Shown in pieces: positions 19,477 to 30,676 of a stretch of 64,000 nucleotides of DNA. This DNA comes from JAGVSZ01 sp963716855. GTDB taxonomy: Bacteria; Pseudomonadota; Gammaproteobacteria; Burkholderiales; SG8-39. The stretch is taken from NCBI GenBank assembly GCA_963716855.1, contig CAVQUV010000021.1:1-64000 (forward strand). The letters run 5' to 3'. Under the pieces are notes generated by a model. It was not told the origin of the DNA. It saw nothing but the letters and a program-made list of their open reading frames with translations, and did no database searches. Each line of letters begins with the position of its first letter. Within the stretch, counting starts at the first letter, position 1. Both the position numbers and the translations under genes were made by a program.

Positions 19477-20504
19477 ATGGTTGGGCAGATGTCTGCGGCA
19501 GTGCACTCCCACGAGGATCTGTTGGCGCGGCTGGCCGCCATGGCCCAGCATTCGCTGCCCTTGTGGGGTCACTCGCCCCATGCGACGGCGACGCTGATCA
19601 ATCTGTCGGAGAACGCCACCTATCGGGTCGACGACCCGGCAACCGGCGGCAAGACCATCCTGCGCATCCACCGGGTCGGCTATCACAGCAAAGCCGCCAT
19701 AAACTCCGAGTTGCAGTGGATGACGGCCTTGCGGCGGGACGCCGGCATCGAAACGCCTGAACCGATTCCTGCGAAGGACGGCAGCTTGATCCAGGTGCTG
19801 CGCAGCCCGGATCTGGCCGATCCGCGCCATGCCGTGATGTGCAAATTCATGAGCGGCAGCGAGCCCGCCGAAGAGGGGTTGAAGGAGCCCTTCGATCCGG
19901 CTGGGCGAGGTTTCCGCCCGCATGCATGAGCATGCCAAGCATTGGACAGTTGCCCCCGGGCTTTACCCGCCATGTCTGGGATTATGAGACGTCGCTGGGG
20001 AACAAGCCCCATCTGGGGCCGCTGGCAGGACGGCATCGGCCTGACGCCCGAGCGGCGTGAAGCTACTGGAACGCTTGTCCGCAGACCATCAAGCGGCGGC
20101 TGCAGCGCTATGGCACCGGCCGCGAACGATTCGGCCTGGTTCACGCCGATATCCGGCTGGCCAACCTGCTGGTCGAGGGTGACGCGGACCAAGGTCATCG
20201 ACTTCGATGACTGCGGATTCAGCTGGTACCTCTATGACCTGGGCACGGCGCTCTCCTTCATCGAGCATCGGCCGGACGTGCCGGATCTGGTCGACGCCTG
20301 GCTGACGGGATACCGGAAGGTTGCGGCCGCTATCGGCCGAGGAAGAGGCGGAGACTGCCGACCTTCATCATGCTGCGCCGGCTGCTGCTGGTGGCCTGGA
20401 TCGGCTCCCATGCGGAGACCGATCTCGCGCAAGAGCCAGGGCGATGCCCTTCACCGAGGGCGCCTGCGGCTCTGGCCGAAAACTATCTGAGCAAGTTCGG
20501 TTGA
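19477..20504 (+). CDS. APH-family small-molecule kinase, BMC-associated, frameshifted
   Basis: A kinase of the aminoglycoside/choline kinase fold and the first gene of the microcompartment locus. Nucleotide-site residues lie in LINLSENATYRVDDP and TILRIHRVGY; the catalytic loop is LVHADIRLANLLVEG (near 20145) and the metal-binding segment is VIDFDDCGFSWYLYDLGTAL (near 20200). In mycobacterial RMM loci the equivalent gene encodes a 1-amino-2-propanol kinase, which I take as the likely role here. Shifts occur near 19900, 19940, 20030, 20090, 20190, 20340 and 20430. The ATG at 19477 or 19489 is the start. The stop is 32 bases before the dehydrogenase gene. Confidence 0.8.
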
Positions 20505-20535
20505 TCGCCGGAGCGAGAAACGAGGGAGATCGACC

Positions 20536-21330
20536 ATGTTCACATCGATCGCAGGCCGGTCGGTCATCGTCACCGGCGCCAGCAAGGGCATCGGCAAGGG
20601 CATCGCCCGGGTGTTCGCCCGGCAAGGGCGGCAACGTGCTGGTGGTCGCGCGGGATCAGGCGGCGGCGCCAGAAGACACGCCGATGAGATCAAGGCGGCC
20701 GGCGGCACGGCCGCCGCGTTCTCGGCCGACGTGCGCAAGTCCGAGGACATGGAGCGCATGGCGGAGGCCGCCGAGAAGGCCCATGGCGGCATCGACATTC
20801 TCTGCGCCAATGCCGGCATCTTCCCCGCCGCCAAGCTGACGGAAATGACGGCGGAGAAATGGGACGAGGTGCTCGGCACCAATCTCAAGGGCACGTTCCT
20901 GGCGGTGAAGGCCTGCCTGCCGGCGATGAAGAAGAAGAAGCAAGGGCCGCATCATCATCACCTCCTCCATCACCGGGCCGATCACCGGCTATCCCGGCTG
21001 GACCGCATTACGGCGCCAGCAAGGCCGGCCAGCTCGGCTTCCTGCGCACCGCCGGCGATCGAGCTGGCGCCGCAGCAACATCACCATCAACGCGGTGATG
21101 CCCGGCAATATCAGGACCGAGGGCCTGGAAGGGCTGGGCGCCGGAGTACCTGAAGAAGATGACGGACTTCGATGCCGCTGCGGCGGCTCGGCACGGTCGA
21201 GGACATCGCCTATGCGGCGCTGTTCTTCGCCACCGACGAGGCCGCCTACATCACCGGTCAGACGCTGGTCATCGACGGCGGCCAGATCCTGCCGGAGTCG
21301 CTGGCGGCGCTGGAAGAGATGGGCAACTGA
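20536..21330 (+). CDS. SDR-family dehydrogenase, BMC-associated, frameshifted
   Basis: A short-chain dehydrogenase/reductase of about 263 residues. The cofactor motif TGASKGIGKGIARVFARQG is at the N-terminus. NAG is in LCANAGIFPAAKL, the catalytic serine in ITSSITGPITGYPGW (read after correction near 20945), and YGASKAG holds the catalytic tyrosine and lysine (near 21010). The C-terminus is AAYITGQTLVIDGGQILPES. A related SDR in the M. smegmatis RMM locus oxidises 1-amino-2-propanol to aminoacetone; that role here is inference from gene order. Shifts fall near 20620, 20940, 21005, 21070 and 21145. It sits between the kinase and aminotransferase genes. Confidence 0.8.
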
Positions 21331-21362
21331 GGCCGCGCGCAAACCGACGATGGAGCCACGCC

Positions 21363-22659
21363 ATGTATGACTTCGGCTACTTCACCTACGACTCCAAGGA
21401 AGAGTTCCTGGAGAAGTCGAAGACCTATTGGAATCCGGGCAAGACCCAGTCCTGGCAGGATTTCGGCGTCGATCTCGTGATCGACCGCCGCGAGGGCTAC
21501 TTCATCTACGACATGACCGGCAAGCGGCTGATCAACCTGCATCTCAACGGCGGCACCTTCAATTTCGGCCATCGCAATCCGGAGCTGGTCGAAGCGCTGA
21601 AGCGTCGGCAGCGAGCATGTTCGACATCGGCAACCACCATTTCCCGGCGCTGGCGCGGACGGCGCTGGCGGAGGCGCTGGTGAAGACCTGCGCCGACAAC
21701 ATGCGCTACGTCATCTATGGCAGCGGCGGCGGCGAGGCGATCGACATCGCCATCAAGGCCGCGCGCTTCGCCAAGCAGCGGCGCAAGATCGTCTCGGTCA
21801 TCAAGGCCTATCACGGCCATACCGGCCTCGCCGTGTGCGCCGGCGATCGGCCGCTTCTCGCAGCTCTTCCTCAGCGACCGGCCGGAGGAATTCCCGCAGG
21901 TGCCGTTCAACGATCTGAACGCCATGGAAGACGCGCTGAAGAAGCGCGACGTGGCGGCCGTGATCATGGAGACGATCCCCGCCACCTACGGCTTTCCCGA
22001 TGCCGAAGGAGGGCTATCTCAAGGGCGTGAAGAAGCTCTGCGAGAGGTATGACGCGCTCTACATCGCCGACGAGGTGCAGACCGGCCTGATGCGCACCGG
22101 CGAGATGTGGGGCATCTACAAGTATGGCGTCGATGCCGGACATGCTGGTGACGGCCAAGGGCATCTGCGGCGGGCTGTATCTCGCTCGGCTGCGTCGTCG
22201 CGTCGGAGGAATGCGGCGGCTGGATGAAGAAGGACGGCTTCGGCCACATGTCCACCGGCGGCGGCGGCGAGCTCGGCTGCATCGTCGGCCTCAAGGTGCT
22301 GGAGATCTGCGCGCGGCCGGAGACGCGCTCGCTCGTCCACTACATCTCCGATTTCATCGGCCAGGGCCTGCGGGCAGATCCAGTCGCTCTACGGCGACTT
22401 CTTCGTCGGCATCCGCCAGAACGGCGTGGTGATGGGGCTGGAGTTCGACCATCCGAAGGGCGCCATGCATGTGATGAAGGCGCTCTACAAGAACGGCGTC
22501 TGGGCGATCTTCTCCACCCTCGATCCGCGCGTGCTGCAGTTCAAGCCGGGCGTGCTGAAGACCCACGAGCTCTGCGCCGAAATCCTGGACCGGGTCGAAG
22601 TCTCCATCGCCGAGGCGCGCCAGGAGGTGAAGGGCCTGGGCGTGCGCCGGGCGGCGTAA
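21363..22659 (+). CDS. Class III PLP-dependent aminotransferase or phospho-lyase, BMC-associated, frameshifted
   Basis: A PLP enzyme of the acetylornithine-aminotransferase fold, about 430 residues. Good coding includes MRYVIYGSGGGEAIDIAIKA, VIKAYHGHTG, FPDAEGG, YIADEVQTGLMRTGEMWGIY (the aspartate that contacts the PLP nitrogen) and LVTAKGICGGLYP, where the lysine should form the Schiff base. The C-terminus is KVLEICARPETRSLVHYISD onward to VRRAA. In aminoacetone/1-amino-2-propanol compartments the class III enzyme acts on the phosphorylated amino-alcohol as a phospho-lyase that yields an aldehyde; whether this one is a lyase or a transaminase cannot be read from sequence. Ten or so single-base shifts are present. 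Confidence 0.8.
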
Positions 22660-22678
22660 GGAGAAGCGAGGCGAAGCC

Positions 22679-24265
22679 ATGTCGGCGGCAGTGCAGCAGA
22701 ACGGAATCTGTTGAAGCGACGCAGATCCGGCCGCAGCTCGGCGGAAGAGCATGCGCAAGACTGATGCTCGAGCGCGCCCGCTGGGCCGCCGACCAGCCTT
22801 CGCCGACCTTCGACCGGGAGCGCACGCTGAAGATCGCCCAGGCGGCCGCCGATGCCGGCTTCGCCAAGGCCGGGCACTATGCCGATTGGGCGGTGAGGAG
22901 ACCGGCTTCGGCGTCGCCGAGCACAAGAAGATCAAGAACGAGCTGTGCAGCCGCGGCATCTATCGAGCACTACCGCGACGAGGACTCTGGTCGGGAAGCG
23001 GATCGACCGCGAGCGCAAGATCGTCGAGATCGCGCGGCCGGCCGGCGTGATCTTCGCACTGACGCCCTCGACCAATCCGGTCTCGACGGTCTTCTTCAAG
23101 ATCATGCTGCGCGCTGCTGACGCGCAACGCCATCGTGATCAGCCCGCATCCCCTGGCCAAGGCCTGCTGCGCCGATGCGGCGCGGACTCATGCACGAGGC
23201 GGCGCGAGAAGGCCGGCGCGCCCGACGGCGTGGTCCAGGTGATCGAGGAGCCGACCATCGCGCTGATCGAGACGCTGATGATGCGAGCCGCAGGTCGATG
23301 TGATCCTGGCGACCGGCGGCATCGCCGGTGGTGCGCGCCGCCTACCGCTCCGGCAATCCGGCGATCGGCGTCGGGCCCGGCAACGCGCCGGTGTTCGTCG
23401 ACGCCACGGCCGACCTGTGCCAAGGCGGCCAAGCGCATCGTCGACCAGCAAGTCCTTCGACAATTCGATCCTCTGCACCAACGAATCCGTGCTGGTGGCG
23501 GAGGAAGCCATCGCCGACAAGCTGCTGCGCCATCTGCAGAGCGAGGGCGCCCATCTCTGCGAGCGACGAGGAGCGCGACCGGCTGCGCGGCTACCTGTTT
23601 CCCGAGGGCAAGTTCAACATCGCGGCGATCGGCAAGGATGCGGCCTGGATCGCGAAGGAAGCGGGACTCCGGGTCGCCGCGCAAGACCAGGATCCTGCTC
23701 GCGCCGTTCGAGCTGGCGGTGCCGGAAGAGCCGTTCGCCGCGAGAAGCTGTGCCCCGTGCTCGGCTTCCATCCGCGTGCCCCACGCCAAGCGCGGCATCG
23801 CCGTCAGCCGCGCGCATGATGCGCATCGGCGGCGCCGGCCACTCCGCCGCGATCCACAGCAACGAATCCCAAGACGATCATGGCCTTCGCCGCCAGCGGT
23901 GACATGCGCTGCGGGTCGCCGTGAACAGCGGCTGCAGCACCGGCGCCGCCGGCTTCGACACCAATCTGGCGCCGACGCATGACCATCGGCACCGGCTTCT
24001 TCGGCCGCAGCTCCGTCGGCGAGAACATCGGGCCGCAGCACCTCGTCAACTGGACGCGCATCGCCTACGACAAGGAGGCGACCGAGGCGCTTCGGCGACT
24101 TCGAGGGCATCGAGCCCTGGGACGAGCGACCTGGCCGGCGGCTGGCGGCGGAGCATATCGCCGCGCCGGCGCGCGCCGATGACGACGACGCGCTGCGCCG
24201 CGCATGCGCGACGAGATCCGGCAAGCTGATCCTCGAAGAGCTGCGCAGACCTGTTCATGGGATGA
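22679..24265 (+). CDS. Acylating aldehyde dehydrogenase (EutE/PduP-like), BMC cargo, frameshifted
   Basis: A CoA-acylating aldehyde dehydrogenase, predicted to turn propanal into propionyl-CoA inside the shell. Recognisable segments are VGKRIDRERKIVEIARPAGV, ALTPSTNPVSTVFFKIML, NPAIGVGPGNAPVFVD, the catalytic cysteine in SFDNSILCTNESVLVAEEAI and DTNLAPTMTIGTGFFGRSSV. Corrected, the C-terminus has an acidic linker and the amphipathic tail RDEIRKLILEELRDLFMG, which looks like an encapsulation peptide. At least 20 single-base shifts, mostly insertions, are spread along the gene. The ATG at 22679 follows a GGAG ribosome site, 19 bases after the aminotransferase stop. Confidence 0.82.
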
Positions 24266-24273
24266 CGTAGGAC

Positions 24274-24880
24274 ATGGCCGAGCTTCGCTCCTTCATCTTC
24301 ATCGACCAGCTGCAGCCGCGGACCATGTGCTATCTCGGCACCTTCATCCGCGGCTGCCTGCCGCGCACCAACATGGCGGCGCAGATCATCGAGGTGGCGC
24401 CCGGCCTCGACATCGAGCCGCTGACCGACGTGGCGCTGAAGCATGCGGAGGTGCAGGGCGGCATCCTCGTGGTCGAGCGGCAGTACGGCTATCTCGAGAT
24501 CCATTCGCGCTCGACCGCGGCGGTGAAGGCGGCCAGCCGCCGCCGTGCTCGACGAGCTCGGCACCACCGCCGACAAGGCGATGAAGCCGCAGATCCTGGC
24601 CTCCAAGATCGTCACGCGCATCGACCATCTGCACGCCTTCCTCATCAACCGCAACAAGTCGGGCTCGATGATCCTGCCCGGCGAGTCGCTGTTCGTGCTG
24701 GAGATGCAGCCGGCGGCCTACGCCATCCTCGCCACCAACGAGGCGGAGAAGGCGGCCGACATCAAGGTGGTCGACTACCGCATGATGGGCGCGACCGGCC
24801 GCGTCTATCTCAGCGGCACGCGAGTCCGACATCCGCGCGGCGGCGCGGCCGCCGAGCAGGCCCTGGAGAATCTGCAATGA
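24274..24880 (+). CDS. Tandem-domain BMC shell protein (BMC-T), first copy, frameshifted
   Basis: A microcompartment shell protein of about 200 residues with two BMC folds, expected to form trimers that tile the facets. It starts MAELRSFIFIDQLQPRTMCY, continues IIEVAPGLDIEPLTDVALKH and GGILVVERQYGYLEIHS, and after a shift near 24538 has LHAFLINRNKSGSMILPGES and AAYAILATNEAEKAADIKVV followed by MMGATGRVYLSG. The second copy at 26083 has the same architecture and many identical positions. It overlaps the next gene by four bases (ATGA). Confidence 0.88.
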
Positions 24881-25407
24881 GCGCCGAGAAGCCGCCGATC
24901 GACCGCGAGGCGCTCCGCGCCTGGTCCGCCAGGTGCTGCGCGACGCCGTGCCCGACGCGCGTGCGCGAGAAGGTCGCGGCGCAAGCCGCAGACGCGGCGG
25001 CGCCCAAGACAGAAAGACGTGCGGCGTCAGCGCCGGCCGAATCCGAGGAGATCTCGATCACGTCCGAAGCGATCTCGATCGCTTCATCCAGCGGCTGCTG
25101 ACGCTTGCCGAGGCCTTCGTGACGCGCGACGCGCTGAAATCGGGCAGCGCGAAGTTCCGATTGGCGCAGGCGCGGCCGGCTCAAGTTCCGCCTGAAGCGC
25201 GCGCCGCAACATCGCGCGGAAGCGCCGGCAGCGCGCCGCCAGAGCGCCGGCAGCAATCGCATCGACAAGGGCATCGTCACCGAGCGGCACAGTCGTCGCC
25301 GCGGCCAAGAGCCGGCAAGAAGCTGATCGTCGGCAAAGGGCGTCGTGGTGACGCCACTGGCCCGCGACAAGGCGCGGCAGCTGGGCGTCGAGATCGAGAG
25401 GGAATAG
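24877..25407 (+). CDS. Unnamed BMC-locus protein with possible encapsulation helix, frameshifted
   Basis: The start ATG overlaps the BMC-T stop, and the end lies three bases before the BMC-P gene. Corrected, the N-terminus MSAEKPPIDREALRALVRQV, then LRDAVPDA, forms an amphipathic helix like the peptides that direct cargo into microcompartments. A charged, alanine-rich linker follows, then a helical stretch DLDRFIQRLLTLAEAFVTRD, and the tail GKGVVVTPLARDKARQLGVE. A TPxARDxAxxxGV element of this type recurs at the ends of several enzymes from microcompartment loci. About 175 residues. I cannot assign an enzyme activity; a scaffold, cargo adaptor or small lyase are options. Several frame shifts make exact residues uncertain. 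Confidence 0.55.
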
Positions 25408-25409
25408 CC

Positions 25410-25691
25410 ATGCTGCGTGCAATCGTGATCGGCAATGTCTGGTCCACCAAGCGCCTGAAGGAGATGCCCGAGCGGCGCCATGCTGGAAATCGAGCTGGAG
25501 GACGGCAAGGGCACCAGGCTCGTCGCCTTCGACGTGCTCGGCTGCGGCGTCGGCGAGCGCGTGCTCGTCGCCACCGGCTCGGTCGCCGCCGCCTGGTTCC
25601 AGGGCAAGGCGCCGCCGATCGACGCCCTGATCATCGGCTCCATCGACGAGCCCGCCGGCAAGTCCGCCGCGACAACGGGGCGAAGAAGTAG
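25410..25691 (+). CDS. BMC-P pentameric vertex protein (EutN/CcmL family), frameshifted
   Basis: This is a vertex protein that closes the shell as pentamers. It starts MLRAIVIGNVWSTKRLKEMP, the normal N-terminus of the EutN/CcmL family, continues MLEIELEDGKGTRLVAFDVL, then GCGVGERVLVATGSVAAAWF and PPIDALIIGSIDEP, and ends NGAKK at 25691. About 92 residues, the usual size. Two shifts, near 25476 and 25672, break the frame. Together with one BMC-H and two BMC-T genes it completes a minimal shell. Confidence 0.9.
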   Translation: MLRAIVIGNVWSTKRLKEMPERRHAGNRAGGRQGHQARRLRRARLRRRRARARRHRLGRRRLVPGQGAADRRPDHRLHRRARRQVRRDNGAKK

Positions 25692-25734
25692 TTCGATTTC
25701 AGTTCAACACTGTTCACACGCGAGGAGAGAGAAC

Positions 25735-26014
25735 ATGTCCAATGCCATCGGATTGATCGAAACCAAGGGCTATGTCGCGGCGCTCGCCGCGGCCGATGCC
25801 ATGGTCAAGGCCGCGAACGTCACCATCGTCGGCCGCGAGCAGGTCGGCGACGGGCTGGTCGCCGTCATCATCAACGGCGATGTCGGCGCGGTGAAGGCGG
25901 CGACCGAGGCCGGCGCCGAGGCCGCGACGGCCATCGGCGAGCTGGTCTCCGTGCATGTCATTCCGCGGCCGCACGCCGGATCTGGACAAGCACTTCACGT
26001 CGGTCCCGAAGTAA
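25735..26014 (+). CDS. BMC-H hexameric shell protein (PduA/EutM type), one frameshift
   Basis: This is the main facet protein, forming hexamers with a central pore. It has a strong ribosome site (GAGGAGAGAG) before the ATG at 25735, better than any neighbour, as expected for the most abundant shell subunit. The sequence SNAIGLIETKGYVAALAAAD, AANVTIVGREQVGDGLVAVI and GDVGAVKAATEAGAEAA is canonical. The end, after one extra base near 25980, is VIPRPHADLDKHFTSVPK. About 92 residues. The pore segment corresponds to the KxxxG turn in other BMC-H proteins; its exact residues need an alignment. Confidence 0.93.
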
Positions 26015-26082
26015 GCAGCGCAGCCGATCGCGCCTCACTGGCGTCTTCCGGCAGCGCATGCGGTCGGCGGATGAGCGCGCGA

Positions 26083-26700
26083 TGACCGAGCTTCGCGTCT
26101 ATCTGCTGATCGAGAATCTGCGGCCGCAGTTCGCGGCCTATATGGGCACGCCGACGCGGGCGCGCGGCTATCCGCCGCTCGAAGGCAGCAACTCGCTGAT
26201 CATCGAGGTGGCGCCGGGCCTCGCCATCGAGCGCGTCATCGATCTGGCGCTGAAATCGGTGCCGACGGTCGAGCCGGGCATCCTGTTCGTCGAGCGGCAG
26301 TTCGGCGTGCTGGAGCTGCACAGCAACGACCTCGGCGAGGTTGAAGCGCGCGGGCGAGGCGGTGCTGAAGGGCATCGGCCGCAAGGCCAGCGATCAGCTG
26401 AAGCCGCGCGTGCTCTATACCGACGTGATCGAGGACATCACCGACCAGCATGCGGTGATCATCAACCGCAACCGCCAGGCCTCCATGATCATGCCGGGCG
26501 AGACGCTGCTGGTCGTGCGAGATGGTGCCGGCGCTGTTCGCCGCCGTCGCCGCCAACGAGGCGGAGAAGGTGGCGCCGGAGAACACGCTGGTGGATGTGC
26601 AGATGATCGGCGCCGCCGGCCGCTCTATATCAGCGGCGACGGCAATTCCGACGCATCCAGTCGGGCGAAGGACGCAGATCGTCCGGGATCCACTCGACGC
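26083..26700 (+). CDS. Tandem-domain BMC shell protein (BMC-T), second copy, frameshifted
   Basis: It starts MTELRVYLLIENLRPQFAAY and follows the same plan as the first BMC-T: IIEVAPGLAIERVIDLALKS, GILFVERQFGVLELHS, then VLYTDVIEDITDQHAVIINR, QASMIMPGETLLVVEM and LFAAVAANEAEKVAPENTLV, ending around GAAGRLYISG. Shifts lie near 26342, 26518, 26625 and 26665, so the true stop cannot be fixed; about 26700 is my estimate. Compared with the first copy it carries a longer segment before the conserved EVAPGL (RARGYPPLEGSNS), which may alter the pore face. The convergent AraC regulator gene lies just downstream. Confidence 0.85.
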
Positions 26701-26881
26701 GATCGAGGGGCGCACGCAGTATCCCGACGCCGCACTGGCGCAGGAATTCAGGAAGCGTCGGCATGCAGAAGATGCGACCGTTCCGCGGCGCGAGAAGCGG
26801 GGGCACCAGGGGATGACGGAGCTGCGCGGCAGCTCCTGGATCCCCATGCTTCGACAGGCCGAGGACGCCGAGTGGCAGTCT

Positions 26882-27972
26882 TCAAGCTGCGCTGGAAGAT
26901 ATACCGGCCGGATCTGCCGATTCGCGCGCCGCTTGACGCGTTCCCGGCGATAGCGCACGGGCGACATGCCCGTCCATTGATGGAAGGCGCGGCTGAAGGC
27001 GCTGAGCTCGGAATAGCCCAGCAGGAACGCGATCTCGGTCAGCGCGATGTGCGGCTCCGCCACGTAGCGCAGCGCCAGCTCGCGCCGCGCGCCGCGCACG
27101 AGGTCGTTGAAGCTGACATTGAGATCGCGCAGCCGGCGGTGCAGCGTCCAGCTGCTCATGCCCAGCTCCTGGCGCGATCTTCTTGATGCCGGGGTCGCCG
27201 GTGTCGAGATGGGCTTCGATCTTCTGCTGCACGACGCCGACGAGATCGTCGCTGCAGGCGCGGCGCTGGCGGCCGCTCATGAACGGTTCGAGCAGGCTGA
27301 AGAGATAGGGATCGGGCTCCGGCATCGGCGCATCGAGGTCGCGGCGGCGGAACACGATCGAGTTGGTCGGCTGGGCGAAGAACACGGGCGCGTCGAACAG
27401 AGTTTCGTGCTTCGCGGATTTCCAGCGGGCGCGGATGCTCGAAGTGGATCTCGAGCGGCGTCCATTGCTTGCCGTGGCAGTGATAGAAGATGTTGCAGAA
27501 CATGCCGAGCGACAGCTCGGCATCCTGGCGCCGGCGGCCGATGCGGCCGTCGGTGATCTGGTAGTCGAGATAGAAGAGGTCGCGCTCCTGCCGCAGCGCC
27601 ATGGTCGTGTTCTGCTGATGCGCCGGCATGTAGTCGACCAGCGCCCGCAAGCCCGCGGCCATGGTCGGCGAATTGATGGCCATGTAGCCGAGCGGACCGA
27701 GCTGGCGCGGCTTGAAGTCGTGGCCGAAGCGCAGGCCGAAATTGTCGTAGCCGGTTTGATGCGCCGCCTCCTCGAACAGCCGGCAATATTGCGCCAGGCT
27801 GAGCTCGTTGAACGGGTTGTTCAGCACGCTCTTGTCGATCTTGGCGGCGTGAAAGACGCGCTCCACATCGCCGCCCAGGCCGCCGACCACATCGGCAATT
27901 CCGGACGCGGCGGCCGCCAGCACCTGGGGTCCGGCCGGCGCCGACGGCGGCTGTTCGCTCGATATCCTGCAT
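26882..27972 (-). CDS. AraC-family regulator, likely controls the BMC locus, frameshifted
   Basis: A transcription factor with an N-terminal ligand-sensing region of the arabinose-binding-like type, including NNPFNELSLAQYCRLFEEAA, LRFGHDFKPRQLGPLGYMAI and MFCNIFYHCHGKQWTPLEIH, and a C-terminal AraC double helix-turn-helix, PELGMSSWTLHRRLRDLNVS, YVAEPHIALTEIAFLLGYSE and LSAFSRAFHQWTGMSPVRYR. The start ATG at 27972 has GAGGGGG upstream. An extra base near 27955 and others near 27420 and 27170 break the frame. The 3' end is unclear; the stop at 26882 in one frame is used. It is convergent with the shell genes and is the only regulator in the locus. Confidence 0.8.
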
Positions 27973-28112
27973 GAGGCGGTCCCCCTCAATATTTCCCTGC
28001 ACAGCGAGGCGGTGCAGTATCCTCTTTCCCGCGATTCAGATGGCAAGAGGGCATCACCAACCGCCGGTGGTGTCGACACCTGGAAGATAGGACCACAATC
28101 CCTAGACTGGAG

Positions 28113-29255
<1,143 letters not shown>

Positions 29256-29347
29256 GCTCTTCAGATGGAGACTGCTGATGTCCGTTGTCCAGCCGTCACG
29301 GATTCAGTCGGGACCGGCGACGGGCGTAATCCGTGCTGGCTGCCGGG

Positions 29348-29886
29348 CTAGAGTCCGCAGGCCTCGCCGATCGCGTTGTACGCCTTGGTGAAACCTTGCA
29401 GCGAGTAGGTGTCGATGGTCTCCGTATCGCGGGCGGAGATGCCGTGCACCATCATGCCCGATCCCTTCTTCATCGCGTCGACCATCTTCTGGTCGTTCCG
29501 CGTCGGGCGCCCAGGCCATGTCCTTGTCGGTGAAGAGCGTGAACTTCTCGTCGCCGATCTCGAGGATGACCTCGCTCTCCTCCTTGTAGGCATAGCCGGC
29601 GATGATGGTGAACACGTTGAGCTTCTTGATCTCGGCCGATGGGTCACCAGGGCATAGACCTTGCCGCGCGAGCTGTAGTTGCCTTCCTTCTGCTTCGGCT
29701 CGCTGAAGACGTAGCAGACGGTGCTTGCCGTCCTCTTCGAAGGTCAGCGCCTGCCAGTCGCCATAGCGGCCGATGGCCTTGGGCGGCTCGGGCCGGTCTG
29801 CGGCCAGCGCAAGGGAAAGATGCTCTCGGCAGGCGGCAGCAGGACTACAGCTGGCGGCGATTGCAGCATGGAAGCCTGCGAATCAT
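29348..29886 (-). CDS. Invasion associated locus B (IalB) family protein, frameshifted
   Basis: A periplasmic protein of the IalB family, named from Bartonella but common in harmless alphaproteobacteria. The start is uncertain; ATG 29886 followed by a shift gives a signal peptide ending at LALAADRPEP. The mature part has GRYGDWQALTFEEDGK and, after further shifts, NVFTIIAGYAYKEESEVILE, KFTLFTDKDMAWAPDA, then KKGSGMMVHGISARDTETID and YSLQGFTKAYNAIGEACGL at the stop. The final TxDxYSLxGFxxAxxxI block is the family signature. Function in free-living species is unknown. Confidence 0.8.
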
Positions 29887-30023
29887 CGGAACGCGAGTTA
29901 TAGCCAATGGGCGCAATTGGCTCGCCAAGCTGGCAAACGGTTAATGGCGACCTGTTTACCATAACACGATCAGGCAAGTTATGGCGCATCTTGGCATGTC
30001 GCGCCGCGCAGCGCGCGGTGCGC

Positions 30024-30576
30024 TCACGCCGCGCTTGCGTCGCCTGGCGTTTCTTTCCAGACGCGGATCGCCATGGACATGGGCCGGCGACTGCTGCTGC
30101 CGGCCCGCCGACCCGCACCGGCCGTTCGGCGAAGCGGCCCGAGGCAGATCATGCGGTCATACATGACGAGCGCGCCGGCCATGGCGACATTGATGCAGAA
30201 GCGGGTGGGAATGCGGACCAGATGATCGCAGCGCGCCACCAGCTCCGGCGACAGGCTGGCGCGCTCGGCGCCCAGCACATAGGCCGCCTGCGGCCGGATG
30301 GCGGAAGCTGGGCATGTCGACGGCGTCGTCCAGCAGTTCGATGCCCACGAGCCGGCAGCCGCGCGGCAGCTGAAGGCACGCGAGGTCCTGATACTCATGC
30401 AGCGGCAGGCTGGCCGTGGCGTCCGAGGTGTCGGCCAGCGCGATCTCGCGCGTTTCGAACACGGCGCCGATGGTGAAGACGAAGCTGGCGTTGAAGGCAT
30501 GGGCGGTGCGCAGCAGGCTGCCGAGGTTCATCGGCTTGCTGACGCCTTCGATGCCGATGCCGAAATAGCCGCGCAT
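30024..30576 (-). CDS. SpoU-family RNA 2-prime-O-ribose methyltransferase, frameshifted
   Basis: A SPOUT-class methyltransferase, likely modifying tRNA or rRNA. MRGYFGIGIEGVSKPMNLGS, then LLRTAHAFNASFVFTIGAVF, gives motif 1 (N...LLRTA); AAYVLGAERASLSPELVARC is motif 2 and RFCINVAMAGALVMYDRMI motif 3. About 183 residues. The start at 30576 is chosen because the conserved block begins there; an upstream ATG at 30615 would add 13 residues. Shifts fall near 30420 and 30310. It ends KETPGDASAA at 30024. Target RNA position unknown. Confidence 0.82.
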
Positions 30577-30676
30577 GGCGATGCCGGCTGCTGCGTCCAG
30601 CCGCCAGGGTTGCATGGCTGCGGCGGCCGGGGCAAGTTGGCCGCGCGATCCAGCGACTAGCGGGCCGGATCCGCCG

